Below are positions 45,592 through 50,775 of a DNA stretch of 50,775 nt, one piece after another. Position 1 is the stretch's first letter, and each line of letters begins with the position of its first letter. Source of the stretch: an uncultured Acetatifactor sp. (GTDB lineage Bacteria > Bacillota > Clostridia > Lachnospirales > Lachnospiraceae); NCBI GenBank assembly GCA_910586515.1, contig CAJUGL010000022.1:1-50775 (forward strand). Direction: 5' to 3'. The notes below the pieces were generated by a model. It was not told the origin of the DNA. It saw nothing but the letters and a program-made list of their open reading frames with translations, and made no database searches. A program made the position numbers and the translations under genes.

Positions 45592-45706
45592 TCTCGGTTA
45601 TTCTGAGATTTTGTTTTGATATATCATAGTATTTCCGAGATATCAACAACTTTTCTCAGTTTTTTTGCTTTTTTATATTGACGTTCTCAGATTTTCACAG
45701 TATTAT
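45592..45706. promoter_or_regulatory. divergent operator/promoter region of the S24 repressor
   Basis: TTGACG (45678-45683), a 17-base spacer and TATTAT (45701-45706) form a plus-strand promoter for the repressor. Five TCTCAG-like half-sites lie around it: TCTCGG 45592, CTGAGA 45603, CCGAGA 45635, TCTCAG 45654 and TCTCAG 45685. The first two form TCTCGG-N5-CTGAGA and the last sits inside the promoter spacer. The layout is that of a phage-type autoregulated switch. Confidence 0.65.
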
Positions 45707-45728
45707 TCTAGTATAAAGGAGGTGCAAA

Positions 45729-46508
45729 ATGAGTTTTGGCACAAGGTTAAAAGAAAAAAGGGAATCTCTCGGAATTACTCAGCCGCAACTTGCCGAAATG
45801 TTAAATGTAAGCAAAGGAGCAATAGGAAACTGGGAAACAGATGTTAATTCTCCTAGGGCAACTCTTCTTTATGATTTGTTTGATATTCTTCATTGTGATG
45901 CCAATTACCTATTTCAAGATGAAACGCGGGAATTATATAAGAACGAAGCAAGTCCAGAAGAATTTGAGAATATTATCAAGAAGTATCGGCTTATTGCTGA
46001 ATACTCACCGGACGGAGCAAGCGTAGTTGATACGGTACTGGCCCGAGAATACGCCATAGCTGACAAGCTAAAAACACAGAAAGATATTAAGCCCGAAAAC
46101 CGTCCCACATCCCCCACAGCCCAAATCATCCCCATGCGCTTCCTGTCCTACTACCAGAGGATGGCATCTGCCGGAAGAGGTGAATACCTATTTTCCGACA
46201 TCCCCACAGAAGTGATACCCGTGCCGGATACCCCGCTGTCCCGCAGAGCGGATTTCGTCATTGGCGTATCTGGCCGGAGCATGGAGAACACCTATTTCGA
46301 TGGGGATAAGGTACTTGTGGAGAAAGCTCAGGATGTCCCGCTCGGAAAAATCGGCATTTTCATCAGGGGAGATGAATGCTTTATAAAAGAAGCCGGTATA
46401 GACAGACTTATTTCCCACAATGAGGATAAAGAGCAGTACCCGGATATCCTTCCGGATGAAAGAAGAATAGATACTATTGGGATAGTTCTTGGAAAAGTAG
46501 GCGAATGA
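45729..46508 (+). CDS. XRE-S24 (LexA/CI-like) self-cleaving repressor
   Basis: 259-residue repressor. The N-terminal Xre HTH (about 3-60; FGTRLKEKRESLGITQPQLA, NVSKGAIGNWETD) is followed by a linker and a peptidase S24 domain (about 150-259). The cleavage site is the Ala-Gly in MASAGRGEY. The catalytic Ser is in GVSGRSMENTYFDGDKVLV and the Lys in FIKEAG. Such proteins silence prophages or conjugative elements and self-cleave upon RecA activation. AAAGGAGG precedes the ATG. It is AT-richer than the housekeeping genes around it and faces a repeat-rich operator. No integrase or structural gene remains nearby, so it is either an orphan remnant or a recruited regulator. Confidence 0.92.
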   Translation: MSFGTRLKEKRESLGITQPQLAEMLNVSKGAIGNWETDVNSPRATLLYDLFDILHCDANYLFQDETRELYKNEASPEEFENIIKKYRLIAEYSPDGASVVDTVLAREYAIADKLKTQKDIKPENRPTSPTAQIIPMRFLSYYQRMASAGRGEYLFSDIPTEVIPVPDTPLSRRADFVIGVSGRSMENTYFDGDKVLVEKAQDVPLGKIGIFIRGDECFIKEAGIDRLISHNEDKEQYPDILPDERRIDTIGIVLGKVGE

Positions 46509-46512
46509 TTAA

Positions 46513-46650
46513 ACTGCTCACGGAGGTAACAGGCAGGAGCAGCTCAGGCCCGGGGAGAGCTACCGCATATTCAAGAAGTGTGCGGGCATCAGCCAGGACA
46601 TTATTTCCAGAGTAACCGGCCTCTCACCTGCAGAGATTGATTCTCTATAG
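46513..46650 (+). pseudogene. C-terminal fragment of a mobile-element protein
   Basis: Short open frame without a start codon, reading QEQLRPGESYRIFKKCAG and ISQDIISRVTGLSPAEIDSL before TAG. The tail resembles the C-terminus of Rpn-type (PD-(D/E)XK) recombination-promoting nuclease/transposase proteins, where a ...VTGLSxEEIxxL end is common. This match is by eye only. It begins 4 bases after the S24 repressor stop and lies just before the first GTTGCGACGTCGCA site. Confidence 0.4.
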
Positions 46651-46684
46651 TTTTTATTTCCTGCCACTCGGGCAGGGCGAATCG

Positions 46685-46698
46685 GTTGCGACGTCGCA
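46685..46698. repeat. GTTGCGACGTCGCA palindromic site, upstream copy
   Basis: Contains the perfect 12-bp palindrome TGCGACGTCGCA (46687-46698). The same 14 bases recur at 47342-47355 on the other side of the Uma2 gene. Confidence 0.8.
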
Positions 46699-46726
46699 GC
46701 TCCCTTAAGAAAGCGAGGAATTACTT

Positions 46727-47269
46727 ATGGTCTTAGCACAAGAAAGAACATATACAATAGATGATATCTACGCCCTGCCGGACGGCCAGAGGGCGGAACT
46801 GATTGACGGGCAGATGTATATGATGGCTCCGCCGAGAACAATACATCAGAGGATATCCGGCACTTTGCATGCTGCCATATATCAGTATCTCAAGTCCAAA
46901 AAAGGGACCTGCGAAGTATTTGCCGCCCCCTTTGCAGTATTTTTGAACAAAGACAACAAAAATTATGTCGAACCTGACATTTCTGTTATCTGCGATAAAG
47001 ACAAAATAGATGACAGAGGCTGCAATGGCGCACCTGACTGGATAATTGAGATTACATCTCCTTCAGACCCCCACAGAGATTACGGCATCAAGCTCTTTAA
47101 ATACCGCACGGCAGGCGTCAGGGAGTATTGGATTGTAAACCCATTGACGCAGGTGGTTATGGTTTATGACCTGGAAAACGAAACCGGAACAAACCAATAT
47201 ACCTTCAATGACAAAATTCCCGTGTGCATTTACAGTGACTTAAGCATCTGCGTTTCCGATCTGCTTTGA
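46727..47269 (+). CDS. Uma2 family (DUF820) restriction-endonuclease-fold protein
   Basis: 180-residue protein of the Uma2 family, which has a PD-(D/E)XK nuclease fold. Motifs are TYTIDDIYALPDGQRAELIDG near the N-terminus, the active-site-like YVEPDISVICD, PDWIIEITSPSDPHRDYGIKLFKYRTAG and VREYWIVNPLTQVVMVY. Uma2 genes occur in many copies in cyanobacteria and scattered in Clostridia, often near mobile DNA; their biological target is not established. An AGGAAT-type site precedes the ATG. Two identical palindromic sites flank the gene at 46685 and 47342, and it lies in the decayed region behind tRNA-Gly, consistent with acquisition by transfer. Confidence 0.92.
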   Translation: MVLAQERTYTIDDIYALPDGQRAELIDGQMYMMAPPRTIHQRISGTLHAAIYQYLKSKKGTCEVFAAPFAVFLNKDNKNYVEPDISVICDKDKIDDRGCNGAPDWIIEITSPSDPHRDYGIKLFKYRTAGVREYWIVNPLTQVVMVYDLENETGTNQYTFNDKIPVCIYSDLSICVSDLL

Positions 47270-47341
47270 CATTTAATGAAACGCCCGAAAAACACCTCTC
47301 AACGATGTGTCCAATGGAAACACTTTTTATATACAAAACCT

Positions 47342-47355
47342 GTTGCGACGTCGCA
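47342..47355. repeat. GTTGCGACGTCGCA palindromic site, downstream copy
   Basis: Second copy of the 14-bp site, here within the longer perfect palindrome TTGCGACGTCGCAA (47343-47356). It is 73 bases after the Uma2 stop codon. Confidence 0.8.
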
Positions 47356-47406
47356 ACCCTGCACCATGAAAATATAATATACTTGCCAGGGGAGCCGATG
47401 GGGCGA

Positions 47407-47528
47407 TTATGTCAGCTGCCGGACACTTACAGAAGGAAGCTGGTGCCAATGGCCACCTCTAGCCATTGGCTCTCTTGTTACTTCCAACCATTGTTTTCTA
47501 ATAGCTTGGTAAGGTCTTTTGTTTTCAT
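47407..47528 (-). pseudogene. hicA-like toxin fragment
   Basis: The minus-strand frame from ATG 47528 reads MKTKDLTKLLENNGWK and then stops (47478). This is the typical N-terminus of HicA mRNA-interferase toxins, which usually run about 60-80 residues and continue with a GSHHxY-type catalytic His. Skipping one base gives VTRE after GWK, as expected for HicA, but the sequence then degenerates through an inverted repeat (47445-47470). No hicB antitoxin follows. It is a broken remnant overlapping no other gene. Confidence 0.5.
47445..47470. repeat. GCCAATGGC inverted repeat at the hicA breakpoint
   Basis: GCCAATGGC (47445-47453) and GCCATTGGC (47462-47470) form a perfect 9-bp inverted repeat with an 8-base loop. 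It lies exactly where the hicA homology is lost. Confidence 0.7.
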
Positions 47529-47554
47529 TCCGCCCGCGTATTTGTCAATGTTTT

Positions 47555-48931
47555 TTATATTGCCTTTTCCCTCCATTTGCCCCGCACATAGAAGAAAAAG
47601 GTGATCATCGCTCCGATCACCCAGGACATCAGCAAGGAAATGAAAATGCATTCCTGCCTTCCTCCCGGATACTCCGCGGACCTGGTAAACCAGGCAATCC
47701 CATAAGCGATAGGTACACGAATAAGAATTGTAGTGGCAACGGAGATCCACATGGGCGTCATGGTATCCCCTGCGCCCCGCATGACGCCGGACAGGCTCTG
47801 GGTAACCGCCATGGCAATATACCCTACAGCCAGAATTCCCATCATGTACCGGCTCATATCCACCAGTTCCGGTGTCTTCGTAAAGATCCCCATAAGCGAT
47901 TTTCCGAAAATCAGAATCAGCCCTGTAAGCACCGCGGATACAGCCATGGCAATCAAAGTACCCTGTTTTGCCCCCTTTTCCACTCTGTCATACATTCTGG
48001 CCCCTACGTTCTGTCCTGCATAAGTAGTCATGGCCGTGCCGAAAGAAAAATTAGGCATCATGGCAAAGCCGTCCACACGCATGATGATCACATTGGCCGC
48101 GATAAACATTTCTCCGAAGCTGTTGGTCAGGGACTGGACAACGATCATCGCCATGGAAAGTATGGCCTGAGTAATGCCTGACGGCAGCCCCAAACGGACG
48201 ATTTTTGTCGTATACTTCCGCTGCAGCTTCAAATACCCCGGCTTAAAGTCAAAAAGCTCGGTCATCCGCATCAGCCGAAACAGGCACAGCAAGGCCGATA
48301 CCGCCTGGGCAATGGCTGTCGCCAAAGCCACTCCGTTGACCCCCATGTCAAGCCCTGCCACAAACACCAGGTCCAGAACAATGTTCAGCACCGTGGACAC
48401 CAGCAGATAGACAAGGGCAGACATGGAGTCTCCCAGCCCCCGCAGAATACCGCTCAAAATATTGTAAAAAGCCAGCCCTCCGGAACCGATAAATAAAATC
48501 AGCAGATAGCTGTGACACCAGTCAATAATCGATTCCGGCGTGTCCAAAAGTTCCAGCAAAGGCCTGGCCACAAGGGATGCCGCCACCATCACAAAGAGCG
48601 TGGCTGCTGCCGTAAGCGTAATACAATTGCCTACCGTGGCCGACAGGTCTTCCCGCTCCCTGGCGCCGTAATACTGGGATACCATAATGCCCGCTCCCAC
48701 GCTGATCCCTACAAACAAAACAATCAGCAAATTCAGAATAGGCCCCGCGCTTCCCACTGCCGCCAGAGCATTGTCCCCTACATAATTTCCCACCACCACA
48801 CTGTCAACCGTATTATAGAGCTGCTGAGCAATATTCCCCACCAGCATAGGCACCGTAAACATAACAATCTTCTTCCAGGGCACACCTTCTGTCATGTCTA
48901 CAGGTGCAAAAAATTTCTTTATAATTTCCAC
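47555..48931 (-). CDS. MATE family multidrug/toxin exporter
   Basis: 458-residue 12-helix transporter of the MatE (DinF/NorM-like) family, exporting cationic compounds in exchange for Na+ or H+. Two MatE halves are recognisable: VPMLVGNIAQQLYNTVDSVV with YVGDNALAAVGSAGPI in the first, and LGLPSGITQAILSMAMIVVQ with FIAANVIIMRVDGFAMMP in the second. Length is normal. The start is GTG 48931 with GGGGGG seven bases upstream. It is followed by an inactive hicA stub and preceded, 31 bases away, by the sulfatase gene on the same strand, so the two may be co-transcribed. The substrate is unknown. Confidence 0.95.
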   Translation of the reverse strand: MEIIKKFFAPVDMTEGVPWKKIVMFTVPMLVGNIAQQLYNTVDSVVVGNYVGDNALAAVGSAGPILNLLIVLFVGISVGAGIMVSQYYGAREREDLSATVGNCITLTAAATLFVMVAASLVARPLLELLDTPESIIDWCHSYLLILFIGSGGLAFYNILSGILRGLGDSMSALVYLLVSTVLNIVLDLVFVAGLDMGVNGVALATAIAQAVSALLCLFRLMRMTELFDFKPGYLKLQRKYTTKIVRLGLPSGITQAILSMAMIVVQSLTNSFGEMFIAANVIIMRVDGFAMMPNFSFGTAMTTYAGQNVGARMYDRVEKGAKQGTLIAMAVSAVLTGLILIFGKSLMGIFTKTPELVDMSRYMMGILAVGYIAMAVTQSLSGVMRGAGDTMTPMWISVATTILIRVPIAYGIAWFTRSAEYPGGRQECIFISLLMSWVIGAMITFFFYVRGKWREKAI

Positions 48932-48962
48932 AATATGTCCCCCCGTCTATATGTAATCAATT

Positions 48963-50408
48963 TCACGAAGACAGAAAAGAAAGGCACGCTTTCTGCGGTC
49001 TTCCGGGAATCAGCCTCTCCCCGTCCGTATACCCTTCCTCCCGTCCGGCCAGCTCTTCGATCAGAATCTGTCTCAGACAGGCAATTCTCTCCTGACAGTC
49101 CGGATCGGCAATCCTGTCATGAAGTTCTTTGGGATCGGAATCCAGTCTGAAATACTGTTCTCTTCCGGATTCCATAAACCAGCAATACTTGTCCTTTTTT
49201 GTCACAATATACTGATTCCCCAGGTCGCCGCCGCTATGCTCCCCGTGCAGATACTCCCTGCCGCAATCCCCAAGCATGGACACGCCGTCTATCTCCCTGG
49301 GCGGTTCTGCCCCAGCCAGATCCACAAGCGTGGGCAGAATATCCCGCAGTTCCACAAGCTGATCCCGCACCGTCCCCGGAGCAGTTCCCGGCGCGCCGGC
49401 GATGATCATGGGAATGCGGATACTGCCCTGATACGGACGCGTCTTCCTGAAGGTATGATGATCTCCCAGCAATTCTCCATGATCCGAGGTAAAGAGAATC
49501 ACCGTATCCTGGAAAGAACCGTCGTCCCTAAGCGCATCCAGCAGACGGCCTATCTGGTTGTCCAGATGACTGATGCAGGCATAATACCCTATCTGCGCCT
49601 GACGCATCAGCTCAGGATCACAGGAACCTGTGTCCGCATCTACAAAACGTCCAAGCCTCCGCATCCTCTCCTCATCAGCCCAATCGCCAATGACCGGAGG
49701 AGTCAATTCCTTATCCCGATAAAGGGCAAAAAAACATTCCGGCGCATCAAAGGGCGGATGAGGCCTGAGATAGGATGCCATAAGGAAAAACGGACGGGAA
49801 CGGTCTCTGCGGCGCAGGAAATCAATGGAACGGTCCGTCACCCAATTGGTGGGATGCAGCCGCTCTTCATACATCCACGGACGAGCCACAAAGGAATTGC
49901 ATTCTATTCCTCCGTCCGTCACATCCCGGTCTATTCCCATCTCCTTTTTCAGCCAGTAAAAATAATCGTCTGCAATCCGCTGATTCTCGTTATAGGGAAC
50001 ACCTCCGTTTCTGTAGGCATGAAGATAACCGTCATGAAGCTCGATATGATGAAATCCCATCAGATTGCGCAGCGGATGAACATGCATCTTCCCCACACAT
50101 TGGGTATAATACCCTGCCTTGGCCAGCTCCCCTGCCATGGTGACCGGATACTCCCAGGGCACCCTGTCCTGGTAGCCCACACGCCCGTGGTTCTCCTGTT
50201 TCAATCCTGTATGCAGGGCACATCGGGCAGGAATACAGCTGGGACAAGCCGTATAGGCATTGGTATACCGCACCCCTCTGGCAGCCAAATTATCCAGGTA
50301 CGGCGTTTTTACGTCCGGATGACCGTCTATCCCCATACAGTCTCCTCTCATCTGATCTGTCATCACCAGCAGAATATTAGGTTGTCTGTTTTTTGCGCCT
50401 TTCTCCAT
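48963..50408 (-). CDS. sulfatase family hydrolase (Cys-type formylglycine site)
   Basis: 481-residue sulfatase/alkaline-phosphatase-superfamily enzyme. The N-terminal metal site is NILLVMTDQMRGDCMG. The activation motif CIPAR within ACPSCIPARCALHTG carries the Cys that a radical-SAM anaerobic maturase or FGE must convert to formylglycine. Further active-site parts are GKMHVHP and ILFTSDHGELLGDH. No signal peptide is present, so it acts in the cytoplasm, probably on sulfated sugars taken up from mucin or glycosaminoglycans. No maturase gene lies in the window. AGGAGGT precedes the ATG. Phosphonate or phosphodiester hydrolases share the fold and cannot be fully excluded. Confidence 0.92.
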   Translation of the reverse strand: MEKGAKNRQPNILLVMTDQMRGDCMGIDGHPDVKTPYLDNLAARGVRYTNAYTACPSCIPARCALHTGLKQENHGRVGYQDRVPWEYPVTMAGELAKAGYYTQCVGKMHVHPLRNLMGFHHIELHDGYLHAYRNGGVPYNENQRIADDYFYWLKKEMGIDRDVTDGGIECNSFVARPWMYEERLHPTNWVTDRSIDFLRRRDRSRPFFLMASYLRPHPPFDAPECFFALYRDKELTPPVIGDWADEERMRRLGRFVDADTGSCDPELMRQAQIGYYACISHLDNQIGRLLDALRDDGSFQDTVILFTSDHGELLGDHHTFRKTRPYQGSIRIPMIIAGAPGTAPGTVRDQLVELRDILPTLVDLAGAEPPREIDGVSMLGDCGREYLHGEHSGGDLGNQYIVTKKDKYCWFMESGREQYFRLDSDPKELHDRIADPDCQERIACLRQILIEELAGREEGYTDGERLIPGRPQKACLSFLSS

Positions 50409-50486
50409 ATTTAACCTCCTGTTTTCCTAAAGTGCGTTAGAAAATTGCTTTCCGGCACATGGCGGGAATGCATTTTCAAACACGTT

Positions 50487-50775
50487 CTAAGCTCTGAATT
50501 CCTGCTTCCGCAGAATCTTTTCCATGGATTTGCCTTTGGCCAGCTCGTCCACCAGTTTATCCAGATAGCGGATTTCCTGCATCAGGGGTTCCTGGATCTC
50601 CTCCACCCTTACCCCGCAGACCACTCCCTTAATCAGCCTTCTGTTCTCGTTTAACTGGGGGGCATTCCGGAAAAAGTCCCCGTAGGAAACCGCCTTTTCC
50701 GCCATGCCCTCCAATTCCGTCCGGCTGTAGCCGGTAAGCCAGCAGGTCACCTGGTCAACCTCATCCCTTGTGCGG
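50487..50775 (-). CDS. DUF2200 family protein, 5' end outside window
   Basis: Partial gene running off the right edge; the visible 95 codons read in frame to the last base (RTRDEVDQVTCWLTGY at the edge). The sequence matches the DUF2200 pattern: CWLTGY, FFRNAPQLNENRRLIKGVVCG, VRVEEIQEPLMQEIRYLDKL and VDELAKGKSMEKILRK. Members are about 115-120 residues, so roughly 20-25 N-terminal residues are missing. Function is unknown. It lies 78 bases upstream of the sulfatase on the same strand. A GTG within the visible part could be taken for a start, but the upstream in-frame residues fit the family and show that it continues. Confidence 0.88.
   Translation of the reverse strand, partial: RTRDEVDQVTCWLTGYSRTELEGMAEKAVSYGDFFRNAPQLNENRRLIKGVVCGVRVEEIQEPLMQEIRYLDKLVDELAKGKSMEKILRKQEFRA

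Noticed and set aside
45115..47554. Direct repeat of the tRNA-Gly 3' end (attL/attR pair)
   Set aside because: I looked for the T-arm/acceptor sequence downstream and found no second copy in the window.
50487..50750. Complete 87-codon gene starting at GTG 50750
   Set aside because: The in-frame codons before it (RTRDEVDQ) fit the DUF2200 family, so the gene continues beyond the window edge.
1..50775. CRISPR array, rRNA operon or complete insertion sequence
   Set aside because: No regularly spaced repeats, rRNA signature or transposase with terminal repeats was found on reading both strands.

Overview
The window reads as a chromosomal segment of a spore-forming anaerobic Clostridia, most likely Lachnospiraceae. 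This is inferred from gene content: an electron-bifurcating NfnAB pair, formate-tetrahydrofolate ligase, the redox repressor Rex, a SpoIIIE/FtsK translocase next to a TepA-type protease, a leucine T-box before leuS, class B sortase, BspA-type leucine-rich-repeat surface proteins and promoters resembling sporulation mother-cell promoters. Nothing in the sequence names a species.

Layout. 1-12.2 kb, all minus strand: tepA-like protease and a cupin regulator, then ftsK, fhs, a zinc-ribbon/TPR membrane protein, nfnA, nfnB, a Dabb protein, a zinc-ribbon membrane protein and rlmH. A 77-bp tandem repeat grown from the 3' end of nfnB separates nfnB from the Dabb gene. 12.4-21 kb, minus: a membrane protein with a GtrB-like glycosyltransferase, yebC, a CNNM/CorC transporter, an antitoxin-less mazF, NAD(P)HX repair enzyme, a coiled-coil protein and rex. 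An ABC-F gene diverges from rex and converges on a gntR-icd operon (23.2-25.1 kb).

25.3-34.9 kb is a cell-surface locus: an intracellular-type subtilase, two BspA-like secreted proteins (about 556 and 1739 aa) and a class B sortase. The larger protein ends in a sortase-type tail. The large LRR gene and the sortase gene have near-identical promoters, suggesting co-expression. 35.1-36.7 kb (plus) holds a Cys/Gly-rich small protein and two conserved-looking hypotheticals. The first two have a CATAGAATA element resembling SigE/SigK -10 boxes, so this may be a spore-layer locus.

36.8-45.2 kb returns to core functions: leuS with T-box, an EF-G paralogue with altered GTPase motifs, a beta-CASP RNase-like hydrolase, an acyltransferase and tRNA-Gly(GCC). 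Downstream of the tRNA (45.2-47.6 kb) is a decayed accessory patch: a frameshifted HTH gene, an S24 repressor with a repeat-rich operator region, a nuclease/transposase-like tail fragment, a Uma2 gene flanked by two copies of a 14-bp palindromic site, and a hicA stub. The window ends with a MATE exporter, a Cys-type sulfatase and a 5'-truncated DUF2200 gene.

The strongest leads for something new are a three-copy dispersed hairpin repeat with compensatory changes (near 10.7, 25.3 and 35.0 kb), a compact three-way-junction RNA candidate at 19.58-19.64 kb, the sortase/LRR shared promoter, and the sporulation-type Cys/Gly-rich gene cluster. No CRISPR array, complete insertion sequence or phage structural gene is present.
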